This document shows positions 42,790-52,486 of a DNA stretch of 64,000 nt, piece after piece. The notes below the pieces were generated by a model. The model saw nothing but the letters and a program-made list of their open reading frames with translations, did not search any database and was not told the DNA's origin. Positions within the stretch are counted from its first letter, which is position 1, and every line of letters begins with the position of its first letter. This DNA is from DATBQN01 sp963799925 (GTDB lineage: Bacteria; Acidobacteriota; Thermoanaerobaculia; Multivoradales; UBA5704), in assembly GCA_963799925.1 (NCBI GenBank), contig CAWCYZ010000001.1:558001-622000 (forward strand), read 5' to 3'. Position numbers and translations under genes: made by a program.

Positions 42790-43548
42790 ATGAGCGAGGC
42801 GCCCATCAAGCTCGTGTTGCTGCGCCACGGCGAGAGCGCGTGGAATCTCGAGAACCGCTTCACCGGCTGGACCGACGTCGACCTGACGGCCAAGGGGATC
42901 GCCGAGGCGCACGAGGCGGCACGGCTGCTCGCGGCGGGCGGCTACACCTTCGACCTCGCCTACACGTCGCTCCTGAAGCGCGCCATCCGCACCCTGTGGA
43001 TCGCGCTCGACGACATGGACCTGATGTGGCTGCCGGTGGTCCGCGACTGGCGCCTGAACGAGCGCCACTACGGCGCCCTGCAGGGGCTCAACAAGGCCGA
43101 GACCGCGGCCCGGTACGGCGAGCGGCAGGTGCTGGTCTGGCGCCGCAGCTACGCCGAGCCGCCGCCGGCGCTCACCCCCGACGACCCGCGCTACCCCGGC
43201 CACGAGCGCCGCTATGCCGGGCTCTCCGCCGCCGAGCTGCCGCTCGCCGAGTCGCTGGCGGACACCGTCGCCCGCTTCCTGCCCTACTGGCAGGCGACGA
43301 TCGCCCCGGCCATCCGCGCCGGCCGGCGGGTGATCCTCGCCGCCCACGGCAACAGCCTGCGCGCCCTGGTCAAGCACCTCGACGGCCTGTCCGAGGAGGC
43401 GATCGTCGGCCTCAACATCCCCACCGGCATCCCCCTGGTCTACGAGCTCGACCACGACCTGAAGCCGCTCGCCCACTACTACCTGGGCGACCCCGCGGCG
43501 GCGGAGCGCGCCGCCGCGGCGGTGGCGAGCCAGGGCAAGGCGCGCTAG
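42790..43548 (+). CDS. gpmA: 2,3-bisphosphoglycerate-dependent phosphoglycerate mutase
   Basis: 252 residues. Glycolytic interconversion of 3- and 2-phosphoglycerate. LLRHGESAWNLENRFTGW holds the phosphohistidine H13; RDWRLNERHYGALQGLNK the catalytic Glu; LAAHGNSLRALVKHLDGLS the second His; and NIPTGIPLVYELD the C-terminal cap. All family landmarks and the length are normal. GGAG lies eight bases before ATG. Single gene. Confidence 0.97.
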   Translation: MSEAPIKLVLLRHGESAWNLENRFTGWTDVDLTAKGIAEAHEAARLLAAGGYTFDLAYTSLLKRAIRTLWIALDDMDLMWLPVVRDWRLNERHYGALQGLNKAETAARYGERQVLVWRRSYAEPPPALTPDDPRYPGHERRYAGLSAAELPLAESLADTVARFLPYWQATIAPAIRAGRRVILAAHGNSLRALVKHLDGLSEEAIVGLNIPTGIPLVYELDHDLKPLAHYYLGDPAAAERAAAAVASQGKAR

Positions 43549-43667
43549 AGCGCTCTGCAAGGCCGCCGCCTCGCTTTCCGTCCTATCCCCATACGATCGC
43601 TCCGGGCCGGACAGGCCGGCCGGCGGCGCCTCCCGTCCGCGGGATGGAATGGTAGAGTTTTCTCGTC

Positions 43668-44209
43668 ATGAGAGACGATCTCAGCGCCCGCTGGAGCTAC
43701 GAGGATCTCCTCCGGCTCCCCGCCGACGGGAAGCGCCATGAGCTGATCGACGGCGAGCACCTCGTGTCCCCGTCCCCCACTCCACGGCACCAGAGCGTCG
43801 CGATGAACCTCACCCGGCTCCTCGCCAGCTTCGTCCATGCGACGAAGTGCGGCAAGCTCTTCGCGGCGCCGCTCGACGTGATGCTGTCGCCGCAGAACGT
43901 CGTCGAGCCGGACATCCTCTTCGTCGCCGCCGAGCGGCAGCACATCATCGGCGACCGCTGTCTGCAGGGCGCCCCGGATCTCGCGATCGAGATCCTCTCC
44001 CCGACCTCCCGGCGGATCGACGCCGTCCTCAAGCGCCACCTCTACGAGAAGCACGGCGTCGCCGAGTACTGGCTCGTCGATCCGAGACGCGGACGGTCGA
44101 GATCCTCCGCCGGCGCGGCGACCGGCTCCGCCCCGAACCTCCGTCCGCGACGCTCACGACCCCGCTCCTGCCGGGTCTCGCCGTCCCGCTCGCCGACATC
44201 TTCGAGTAG
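43668..44209 (+). CDS. Uma2-family endonuclease-like protein, frameshifted
   Basis: About 180 residues when joined. DUF820/Uma2 restriction-endonuclease-like fold: YEDLLRLPADGKRHELIDGE, then VEPDILFVAAERQ (catalytic Asp region) and PDLAIEILSPTSRRIDAVLK with the E-x-L..S core, ending KHGVAEYWLVDP. A shift near 44083 moves the final 40 residues (ETRTVEILRRRG...LADIFE) to another frame. Extended -10 TGGTAGAGT lies nine bases before the ATG without a ribosome site. Cellular role of this common family is unknown. Confidence 0.82.
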
Positions 44210-44216
44210 CGCGCGC

Positions 44217-45757
44217 TCACGGCCGCCGGCCGCGGGCGCCCCGCGCGAAGTCCTCCCACAGGCCGAACGTCTTCATCTGCTCGGCGAGGCCGGTCGCCTT
44301 GAGGAGCGCCTCGACCTCGGCGCGGCGTCTGGCGCGGCGGCAGCGGGCCCGCGGCGTCGGCCAGGTTCCAGGCCAGGATGCCGGCGATCGCGGCGTTGGC
44401 CTTGAGCTCGCGGAGGTCGGCCTTGTCGAAGGTGTCGGACTCGGCGTGGTAGTCCGGGAGGTAGGGAGCGGCGTCCTGGTTGGCGACGAGCGTCGGCACG
44501 CCCTCCACCAGGTAGTCGTAGTTGTCGGTGCCGACGAAGGCGTCGACGGTGTGGACGAAGGGGCCGAGCCCGGCGGCCGGCGCGAGCGCCGCCTCGACGG
44601 ACGGCCGCAGATCGGCGCGCCCGCCGAGCGAGAAGCCGGTGGTGCGGCCGGTCCCCTCGTCGAAGACGATCTGCGCCTTCACGCGGTCGAGCTCGCCGCG
44701 GTGGTTGGCGACCTCGCCCCAGGAGCCGAAGGTCCCCTGCTCCTCGCCGGTGTAGAGCACGAAGCGCAGGGTGCGGCGCGGGCGCATCCCGGCGCGCGCC
44801 AACGCCATCGCCTGCCGCGCCACGTCGATCACCAGCGCCGCGTTGCAGCCGTTGTCGAGGGCGCCCCGCCCGAGGTCCCAGCTGTCGAGGTGGGCGCCGA
44901 GGATCACCACCTCCTCCGGATGCTCGCGGCCGCGGATCTCGGCGACGGCGTTCTCGGCCCGCGCCGCGGCCGGCGCCTCGCTCGCCAGGGTGAGGCGGAC
45001 CGTCACCGTCTCCCCGGCAGCGAGCAGGCGGGCGATGCGCTGCGCCCCCTCGCGCTCGACGACGGCGCCGGGGAGCGGCGCCAGCGAGCCGTCGAGGGCG
45101 AGGTTGTGGCGGTAGAGGAGCTTGCCCGAACGGGTCGACATCCAGAGGATGCCGGCGGCGCCGGCCCGGCGGGCGCGCGCCAGGATCCCCGGCGTCACCA
45201 GGTATTCCTTGAACAGGTCGTCGATGCTCTTCATCGGCTCGCTGTGGACGAGCGCCCAGCGGCCCTTCACGCCGGCGCCGCCGGCACCGCCGGCGGCGGC
45301 CGCCGCGAACCCCGCCTCGTCGCCGGCCCCGACGTCCACCACCTCGGCGGCGAGGCCGGCCGCGGGCGTCGGCGAGGAAAACGCCATCCCCGCCACGCGG
45401 AGGCGACGGCTGGTCGGCGTCTCGGTGGGAAACACCGGCGCGGTGATCTCGCCCGACTCGGGACCGGGCAGCCAGAGGCGCGGCGCGGTGTAGGCCTCGG
45501 CGCGGACCTCCTCAAGCCCGGCTTCGCGGAAGCGCGCCAGGGCCCAGTCGACCGCCCGCGCCGCGGCGGGCGAGCCGGTCGGCCGGCCGCCGATGCGGTC
45601 GGTGAGCTCGCGGAGGTCGTCGACGACCGGCGTCGGGCCGAGCAGGCGCGCGAGGAGCGCGGCGCGGCGCGGGCGGCGACGGCCGAGGCGGCCGCGACGG
45701 CCGCCAGCGGGAGGACGACGAGGAGAGAGGAGAGGGAGCGGGACGCGACGGCCGCAT
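44217..45757 (-). CDS. Secreted M28-family metallopeptidase, frameshifted
   Basis: About 510 residues when joined. GGAGG precedes ATG 45757 by six bases. A signal peptide (VASRSLSSLLVVLPLAAVAAA) lies in one frame; a shift near 45660 leads to the main frame with a protease-associated domain and the M28 dizinc site: ILGAHLDSWDLGRGALDNG (His, Asp), LYTGEEQGTFGS (catalytic Glu and ligand), and YHAESDTFDK (last His). A further shift near 44280 restores the end EALLKATGLAEQMKTFGLWE. Probably an exported aminopeptidase or carboxypeptidase (PGCP-like). It converges on the Uma2 gene. Confidence 0.87.
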
Positions 45758-45837
45758 GGGCGACCTCCGCTGCACAGTCGATCGAGGGAGCGAGACGGCG
45801 CGAGCTTAGCAGAGCGGGCGGGGGCGGGCGTGTCGGC

Positions 45838-45843
45838 TAGAAT
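45838..45843 (+). promoter_or_regulatory. -10 element
   Basis: TAGAAT upstream of the DUF4337 gene, with no clear -35. It belongs to a recurring TAGA(A/G/C)T pattern before genes of this window. Confidence 0.35.
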
Positions 45844-45896
45844 CCTCCCCGTTTCGCGTCGCGGCGCACTGCCGCGCCCGAGGAGAGGAGCGAGCT

Positions 45897-46487
45897 ATGC
45901 CGGAAGGGCCCGAGGTCGAGACCGAGCGGCTGCACGAGGCGATCCACGAGGAGATGGAAAAGGAGGAGGGCGCGGGCGCTTCCTTCCTGAAGCAGATCGC
46001 GCTGACGACGGCGATCCTCGCCGCCTTCGCCGCCGTCGCCGCCCTGCGCGCCGGCGCCACCGTCAACGAGGCGCTGCTCCTGAAGACCGACGCCACCCGC
46101 CTGCAGGCCCTGGCCTCGGACCAGTGGGCCTACTACCAGGCGAAGGGGATCAAGGCCGAGGTGCAGGCGGCGTCGCGCACCGCCTGGATGGCGCTCGGCA
46201 AGGAGCCGCCGCCCAGCTACGCGGCGGAGGAGAAGCGCTACAAGGGCCAGCAGCAGGAGATCCAGAAGAAAGCTGCCGAGTACGAGCGCGAGCGCGACAA
46301 GCAGGTCATGGAGTCCGAGCATCTCCTCCACGAGCACCACCGCTTCGCCGACGCCGTCGCCCTCTTCCAGGTCTCGATCGCCTTGGGCGCCGTCGCCGCC
46401 CTCACCCGCAGCCGCCCGGTCTGGTGGGCCTCGATGCTCGTCGGCGCGGCCGGCATCGCCCTCTTCGCCCTGGCGATTGCCGGATAG
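45897..46487 (+). CDS. DUF4337 membrane protein
   Basis: 196 residues. FLKQIALTTAILAAFAAVAALRAG is the first helix; a helical central section follows (NEALLLKTDATRLQALASDQWAYYQAKGIKA, KRYKGQQQEIQKKAAEYERERDK) and two C-terminal helices (ALFQVSIALGAVAALTR, ASMLVGAAGIALFALAIAG). The DQWAYYQAKGIK box is typical of DUF4337. Function unknown. GAGGAG-rich sequence precedes the ATG. Confidence 0.85.
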   Translation: MPEGPEVETERLHEAIHEEMEKEEGAGASFLKQIALTTAILAAFAAVAALRAGATVNEALLLKTDATRLQALASDQWAYYQAKGIKAEVQAASRTAWMALGKEPPPSYAAEEKRYKGQQQEIQKKAAEYERERDKQVMESEHLLHEHHRFADAVALFQVSIALGAVAALTRSRPVWWASMLVGAAGIALFALAIAG

Positions 46488-46504
46488 GGCGAGGGCGGTA
46501 CGCA

Positions 46505-46852
46505 TTACGCAGACAGAAAGTCGATGAAATAGGCGCCAGGATCGTCCGCGCGCTCGGCCCAGCGCTTGAGCGCGTGAGCGATCCGCGCCGGGCGGTGGTT
46601 GGGCAGGCTGTTGGGGACGACGAGGATGCCGTGATGGAGTTCGCCCGTCTGGAAGAGGGCGACGGTGAGGCGGATGAAATCGTCCCGGTTCCGGGTGACG
46701 AACGTCCGGCGCTCGCCAATTGCGAAGCGGAGCTGCTCCTCGTCGGTGAAGCCGCGGCGGTCGATCTCGTGGACCGAGACGACATCGAGGCCCAGGCCGC
46801 GGCCGATCCGGGCGACCGCCGGGTTCAGGTCCTCGTCGATGAGGAAGCGCAC
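46505..46852 (-). CDS. DUF5615 PIN-like protein (putative toxin)
   Basis: 115 residues from GTG 46852. RFLIDEDLNPAVARIGRGLG carries the first acidic residues of a compact PIN-like nuclease, DEEQLRFAIGERRTFVTRNRDDFIRL the second group. This is the DUF5615 family, usually encoded with a DUF433 antitoxin, as here (12-base gap). RNA cleavage is expected from the fold but not proven for the family. Confidence 0.85.
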   Translation of the reverse strand: MRFLIDEDLNPAVARIGRGLGLDVVSVHEIDRRGFTDEEQLRFAIGERRTFVTRNRDDFIRLTVALFQTGELHHGILVVPNSLPNHRPARIAHALKRWAERADDPGAYFIDFLSA

Positions 46853-46864
46853 GAGGGGGCCGGA

Positions 46865-47284
46865 TCAGCGGTTGCGGGGACGCGCGAACGGCAGCTCTTT
46901 CGCCACCCGCTCGGGCGTCCATCGCGCCTCGCGCTCGAGGCGAGCATCGATCTCGGCCGGGTAGAGCTCGTAGTAGGAGAGGGGGGCGCGGAGCTGCGGC
47001 TCGGTCAGCCAGGGATAGCTCTTGCGGAGCTTGGCGAAGTCGCCGCCGCAGGCCTTCCACGTGGCGACGACCTCCCATACGTCGAGGCCGGTCCCCGCCA
47101 CCACGGCGCGCCGCCCGACCGCGCCATCGACGAAACCGATCCCCGGCGCGCGGCGCATGCGGATGGCCTCCTGGAGGAGCTCGGCGGCGAGCGCCGACCA
47201 GGTCCTCTCGCGTTCGGTCGACTCGCGCGCGATCTCGCGGTCGAGCTCGTCGGTGATGCGGATGCCCTTCACCCTGGTCGTCAT
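46865..47284 (-). CDS. RHH-DUF433 antitoxin-like protein
   Basis: 139 residues. GAGGAG lies seven bases before ATG 47284. The N-terminus (TTRVKGIRITDELDREIARE) looks like a ribbon-helix-helix DNA-binding segment. The C-terminal half is DUF433: GRRAVVAGTGLDVWEVVATW and DFAKLRKSYPWLTEPQLRAPLSYYELYPAEID. It is the upstream gene of a pair with DUF5615 and is likely the repressor of the pair. Confidence 0.82.
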   Translation of the reverse strand: MTTRVKGIRITDELDREIARESTERERTWSALAAELLQEAIRMRRAPGIGFVDGAVGRRAVVAGTGLDVWEVVATWKACGGDFAKLRKSYPWLTEPQLRAPLSYYELYPAEIDARLEREARWTPERVAKELPFARPRNR

Positions 47285-47504
47285 CGCCAGTCTCCTCGTG
47301 TGCACGACGTGCACGACCTGTAACAGTATCAACCCGGCTCCGGCCGCGGTCAAGCGACATGGAGGATGAAACCACCGGCGCTCGAGCTCGTACCTCGACT
47401 GCCCCGGCTCTCGACAACCGGGGCGGCGGGATATGCCATACTTCGTAACAAGCCATCCAAGCGATTGGAGTCCCCATGCCGACCGGCACCCGGCGGAAGC
47501 CGCG

Positions 47505-48164
47505 GTGAAATTGGGCGAACGGACCCGTCCCCCTGCCGCGGGCGGCGAAGGGGGCCGGCCCGAGCTGTCCGCCGTCGAACGCGCGGTGCTCGACTTCCAG
47601 CGCGGAACCGAGCGCGAGAAGAGCTTCGAGATCCTCTTCCACCGCTACCGCCCGCGGATCGAGCGCTTCTTGGCGCCGCGGGTCTTCTCGCGCGAGGAGC
47701 GCCTCGACCTAACCCAGGTGATCTTCCTGCGGATCTATCAAGGGTTGGATGGTTACCGGGGCGAGGGGTCGCTGGACGGCTGGGTGTTGCAGGTCGCCTG
47801 GAACGCCTATCGCAAGTGGCGCGACCGGCAGCCGGGAGGTCAAAACGCCGTGCCGGAGGTCCCCTTCGAAGCCGCCGGCGCTCCGCAGCCTTCGCCGGCG
47901 GCCGCCACGTATGCCGCGGCGCCGGCCTCGCCGCTGGACGACGCCGTGCGCCGGGAGAGGCTGCAGGCCCTCCGCGAGGCGGTCGGCGAGCTGCCGCCCC
48001 AGCAGCGCCTCTGCATGGAGCTGCGCGTCTACCAGGAGCGCAGCGTGAAGGAGATCGCGGTCGCCCTGAGGATCTCTCCGGAGACCGTGAAGGCGCACCT
48101 CTTCCAGGCGCGCCAGCGGCTGTGGGACCGGTTGCACGGCGCCTTCGGGGCCATCGATCTCTGA
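47505..48164 (+). CDS. ECF-type RNA polymerase sigma factor
   Basis: 219 residues from GTG 47505. Region 2: EILFHRYRPRIERFLAPRVF and DLTQVIFLRIYQGLDGYRGE with GWVLQVAWNAYRKWRDR. A variable Ala/Pro linker leads to region 4: ELPPQQRLCMELRVYQERSV and AVALRISPETVKAHLFQAR. No C-terminal extension. The start is uncertain: an in-frame ATG at 47433 would add 24 residues, while a ribosome-site-led ORF from ATG 47476 (ten codons) ends in a GTGA overlap with GTG 47505. The anti-sigma gene follows after 13 bases. Confidence 0.87.
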   Translation: MKLGERTRPPAAGGEGGRPELSAVERAVLDFQRGTEREKSFEILFHRYRPRIERFLAPRVFSREERLDLTQVIFLRIYQGLDGYRGEGSLDGWVLQVAWNAYRKWRDRQPGGQNAVPEVPFEAAGAPQPSPAAATYAAAPASPLDDAVRRERLQALREAVGELPPQQRLCMELRVYQERSVKEIAVALRISPETVKAHLFQARQRLWDRLHGAFGAIDL

Positions 48165-48177
48165 AGCGGGGGCGGAC

Positions 48178-48961
48178 TTGGACGAGAAATCCGACGACTT
48201 TCGCGGCGCGCTGGTGGAGCTCGCCGAGACGGCCTACCCGGTGCCCGCGGAGCATCCCTCCCCCGAGCGCTGGCTCGCCTATCAACGCGGGGAGCTCGCG
48301 GCCGGCGACGAGACCCGGATGCAGGAGCACCTGGTGCGCTGTCGCGACTGCTTCGACCTGGCGCAGGCGGCGGCGGCCTTCGCCGAGCCGGCCGCGGAGC
48401 CCGGCGGCGGGGAGGAGGAAACGTCGCTGGAATCGCTCGGGCTCTGGCGCCTGCTGCGGCAGCGGCTCGCGGCGGCCGGCGAGATCCCCGCCGGTCCTCT
48501 GCCGCCGCTCGCCCGGAGTCGCCGGAACCGGAGCCGCTTTCCCTACGCCTTGGCCGCGGCCCTCTTCCTGGCGCTGGTGGGCTCGACCGCCTGGAACCTG
48601 CGCCAGCAGGGCGCGCTCGCGGCTCTCCGCGCGCCGCGGCCGAACGCGCTCATCTTCGACTTCTTCGCCGGCGAGCGCGGCCCGACGGCGGAGACGACGT
48701 TCCGCGCCGGCTCCGGGCCCTGGATGCTGGTCTTCCATCCCGGCGAGGAGCTCCCCGCCTATCGCTTGACGATCCGCGACGCCGCCACCGGCCGGGAGCT
48801 CTCCTCCCACGAGCTGAGGCCCGACACCGACCTCGCCCTGACGCTCGAGCTCCCCGAGGGCCTGCCGCCGGGCCGCTATCGCCTGGAGCTGTCGGGCGCC
48901 TCCGGCGGCGGCGCCGGGCAGCTTCCTCCTGCGCGTGACGGAGGCGGGCCGAGGGGACTGA
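48178..48961 (+). CDS. Anti-sigma factor-like membrane protein, 3' frameshift
   Basis: About 260 residues from TTG 48178. The cytoplasmic N-terminus has a zinc-finger anti-sigma motif (MQEHLVRCRDCFDLA: H-x3-C-x2-C). One membrane helix (YALAAALFLALVGSTAWNL) leads to a periplasmic domain of beta character (WMLVFHPGEELPAYRLTIRD...LPPGRYRLELSG). A shift near 48910 moves the last residues (SFLLRVTEAGRGD) to the frame that ends at TGA 48959-48961. It should hold the adjacent sigma factor at the membrane until a signal releases it. Confidence 0.78.
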
Positions 48962-51900
48962 GACGGCCCGGCGGCACGATCGCTCCAGCCCGGCGCTCTG
49001 GGCGATCCCGGGGCTCGGTCTCCTCCTGCTCGCGAGCCTCGGCTGCCGCGGCGAAGGGAGGGCGACGCCGGGCGCCGGCCGCAAGGTCGCGGCCCCTGGC
49101 GCTTCCCTCCCCGCGCCCGCCTGCGAGGAGCCGCGGTCGCTGCGCCTTGCCGTGCGCCAGGGCGAGTACCTCCACGTCCTGGCCGAGCAGGGGGCGCGAG
49201 ACGTCGCCGTCACCCTGTCCGATGCCCGCGGCAGGCGGCTCCTCACCGTGGACAGTCTCACCACCGCGGACCCTCCCTGGCCGGCCGAGGAGGTCCACTG
49301 GGTGGCGGACGCGGCCGGCGAGGTCCGGCTCGACGTGGCGCTCCTCCGCGGCCCCGGAGGGCCTTGCGCCCTGCGGCTGGCGCAGCGCCGGCCGGCGAGC
49401 GCGGCGGACCGCGAGCGGGCGCGGGCCGAGGCCGCCCTGGCGCGGGCGCACGCACTGCGCCGGACGGGGGACGAGAGACGCTGCCGCGAGGGCATCGAAC
49501 CCTACGGCCAGAGCGGAGCGCGGATTCGCCGCCCTCGGCCTGCCGCGGCGGCGGGCCGAGGCCCTCGTCGGGCTCGGATTCCTCTACGGCGACTGCCTTC
49601 GGGAGAAGGCCGCGGCACTCCAAGCTTTCACCCGGGCCGTCCCCGTCGTCGCCGGCGACGACGGGGCCGAGGGCACGGTCCTGCAGCACTTGGGCGAGCT
49701 TCGCTTCGCCCGCGGCGAGCTCGACGCCGCGATCGACGAATACCGGCGGGCGCTCCTGCTGCGCCGGCGGACCGGCGACCGCGCCGGCGAGGCCCTGACC
49801 GCGAACAACCTCGGCCATGCGCTCGACCTGCGCGGCCGGTACGACGAGGCGGCGACGTTCTTCGACCGGGCTCTCGCGCTCTGGGAGGCCGGCGCCCATC
49901 CCGGCGAGCGGGCCCACACGCTCCTCAACCGCGGCCAGCTCCACCTCGAGCTGGGAGAGGCGGAGCGCGCCCGCGAGCGCTTCGGCGAAGCCCTCGGGCT
50001 CTTCCGCCGGGCGAAGGACGACGCCGGCCAGGCGGCCGCCCTGAACGCCCTGGGGCTCGTCGACGTGGACGAGGGCCGGCCCGCCGCGGCCCTGCAGCCG
50101 CTCACGGGCGCCCTCGCGCTGCGCGGCCCCGACACCCGCGGGCGGGCCGTCACCCTGAACACGCTCGGCGTCGCCTACCGCCAGCTCGGCCGGCCGGCGG
50201 ACGCCCGCCGGGCCTACGCGGCGGCGGCGCCGATCTTCGCGCGGCTCGGCGACGCGCGCGAGCAGGCGCGGAGCTTGGGCAACATGGGCTGGCTCGAGGC
50301 CGCGGCCGGCCACGACGACGACGCGCTCGCCGACCTCGATCGGGCCCTGTCGCTGTTCGCGACGATCGCCGATCCCCCCGAGATGGCCTGGACCCTGCGC
50401 GGAAAGGCCGAGGCGCTGCGCCACCGCGGCGATCTCGCGGCGGCCCGCGGGGCCATGGAAGAGGCCCTGGCCGCGGTCGAGCGCCACCGCTTCCGGCAGC
50501 GGAGCTACACCACGCGCGCGGCGTTCTTCGCCACCCAGCAGGACTCCTACGACTTCCTGATCGACCTCCTGATGGAGATGCACCGGCGGTCTCCGGCCGC
50601 TGGCTATGATGCCGCCGCCCTCGGGGTCAGCGAGCGGGCGCTGGCGCGCTCGCTGCTCGACGGCCTGGCCGCGAGCGGCGCCGACCCGCGGGTCGACCCG
50701 GCATCCGGCGCGGCCCGGGCCGCGCACGGGACCTCCCCCGCGCTCCTCGCCAGGGAACGCGACCTGGAAGGGGAGATCGACGCCCTCGCCGCCCGCCGGA
50801 CGCACCTCGGCGAAGACGCCGGCGCCACGAGCGAGCAGCTGCGGCCGCTCGACGGCGAGATGGTGCGCCGCTGGGAAGAGCTGGATCGGGTGCGCGCCGA
50901 CCTGCGCGCCGCCAACCCGCGCTACGCCGCGTTGACCCAGCCGCAGCCCTGGAGCGCCGGCGAGATCCGGCGTCGCCTGCTCGACCGGGACACCCTCCTC
51001 CTCGAGTACCGGCTCGGCGCCGAGCGGAGCTTCGTCTGGGCCGCGACGCCCGGCTCGCTGGCGAGCTTCGAGCTCCCCGGGCGCGCCGTGATCGAAGCGG
51101 TGGCGGGCCCGGCCTGCGACCTCGCCGCCCGCAGCCGCGGCCGCAGGGCCGAGATCGCGGCCGATCTGCAGCTCGCCAAGGTGGGGCGGCTGCTCCTCGA
51201 TCCGGTCGCCTCTCTCCTGCCGGGGAAGCGCCTGCTGATCGTGGGCGACGGCATCCTCCAGCACCTGCCCTGGGCCGCCCTGCCGGAGCCGGCGGCCGGC
51301 GAGCCGCTCGTCGCCCGCCACGAGATCGTCAGCCTGCCCTCGGTCTCGGTGCTGGGGGTGCTGCGCCGCGAGGTCGCCGGGCGGGCGCCGGCCCCGAAGA
51401 TCCTGTGGGTGCTGGCCGATCCGGCCTTCGGCGGCGGCTTCGCGCCGCTCCCCCACACGCGGCAGGAGGCCGCGGCCATCCTGGCCCTCGCACCGCCGGG
51501 GGACGGCACCGCGGTCATGGGCGAGGCGGCGAGCCGGCAGGCCGTCCTCGGCGCCCCCCTCGGCGACTACCGCTTCCTGCACTTCGCCACCCATGGCTCG
51601 TTCGACCCCGGCGCCCCCGGCGGCGGCCGACTGGTCCTCGCCCAGCTCGACGGCGGGGGCCGCCCGGCGGCGAACGGCTTCCTCTACCTCGCCGACATCT
51701 ACGAGCTGGCGCTCCGTGCCGACCTCGTCGTGCTGAGCGCCTGCGAGTCTGCCCTGGGGCGCGAGGTCCGCGGGGAGGGCCTGATGGGGATGACCCGCGG
51801 CTTCTTCTACGCCGGCGCCGCGCGGGTGCTGGTGAGCCTGTGGAACGTCGACGACCGGGTGAGCGTCGAGCTGATGCAGCGCCTCTACCGCGGCATGCTG

Positions 51901-52053
51901 CGGCAGGGGCTCTCCCCCGCCGCGGCGCTGCGCGCCGCCCAGGATGCCGTCCGGCGCCAGGAGCGCTGGCGGGCTCCCTACTACTGGGCCGGCTTCACCC
52001 TCCAGGGCGAGTGGCGCGGAGGGAACCGCCGCGCCCGACTAAACCCGCCCTGA
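48962..52053 (+). CDS. TPR-CHAT lipoprotein (caspase-like protease), frameshifted
   Basis: About 1,020 residues. The beginning reads WAIPGLGLLLLASLGC, a lipoprotein signal with lipobox, so the protein is probably anchored outside the cytoplasm. A beta domain precedes at least six TPR units (about 49650-50430; e.g. GEALTANNLGHALDLRGRYDEA and GRAVTLNTLGVAYRQLGRPADA) and a helical linker. The C-terminal CHAT domain has the His in FLHFATHGSF (codon 51592-51594) and the Cys in VVLSACESALG (51742-51744), then GMTRGFFYAGAARVLVSLW. A shift near 49500 joins two frames. No clear start codon is visible between 48937 and the lipobox, so the start is approximate. It follows the anti-sigma gene directly. 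Confidence 0.82.
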
Positions 52054-52111
52054 CGATCGGGGATCTATCCTGACAACGAGGCTATCCACCCTCTCTCGAA
52101 AGGAGAAGACG

Positions 52112-52288
52112 ATGCTGACCAACGACCACCAGGACCCCACCGCCGCCACGCTCCGCACCGCCGATGCCTCGGCGAAGGCCGACGACCTGGATCCCAGGAC
52201 CCCCATCGAGGTGGCCTCCGCGGGCACCGTCACCACCAACGACCCGTCGGGGACGGACAAGCGGCCGCCGAACGGCACCGCTCCCTGA
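52112..52288 (+). CDS. 58-residue disordered protein downstream of CHAT gene
   Basis: Too short for most gene lists but well supported: AAAGGAGAAG precedes ATG 52112 and the frame closes at TGA 52286-52288. The product is hydrophilic, Thr/Asp/Ala/Pro-rich, with no Cys or membrane segment (MLTNDHQDPTAATLRTADAS at its start), and looks intrinsically disordered. It is 58 bases after the CHAT gene and may share its transcript or use its own promoter. A protease substrate or modulator is a natural guess; nothing in the sequence proves it. Confidence 0.6.
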   Translation: MLTNDHQDPTAATLRTADASAKADDLDPRTPIEVASAGTVTTNDPSGTDKRPPNGTAP

Positions 52289-52315
52289 TCCGCGGACCCC
52301 TCCCGACCTCGGCCC

Positions 52316-52456
52316 CGAGGGCTCGCCGGCTCCCGGGGTAGTGGGTCCGTTTGGTCCCGAGGACGACCGCCTGGAAGGGGGTTCAGGAGGGTGGTCCCGA
52401 GGGCGGTCGCCCGCAGCGGACCAAACGGACCCACTACCGCTCCCGGCGAGCCCTCG
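52316..52456. repeat. 141-bp three-tier palindrome between convergent operons
   Basis: Outer arms CGAGGGCTCGCCGG (52316-52329) and its complement (52443-52456), 21-base perfect middle arms (52337-52357 and 52418-52438, containing GTAGTGGGTCCGTTTGGTCC), and inner arms CGACCGCC/GGCGGTCG (52364-52371 and 52402-52409) share one centre. It could act as a bidirectional terminator or be a MITE/REP-like mobile repeat. There is no T-run. Confidence 0.85.
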
Positions 52457-52486
52457 ATCTCGTGCTCCTTGGCCGCGCCGCGCCGG

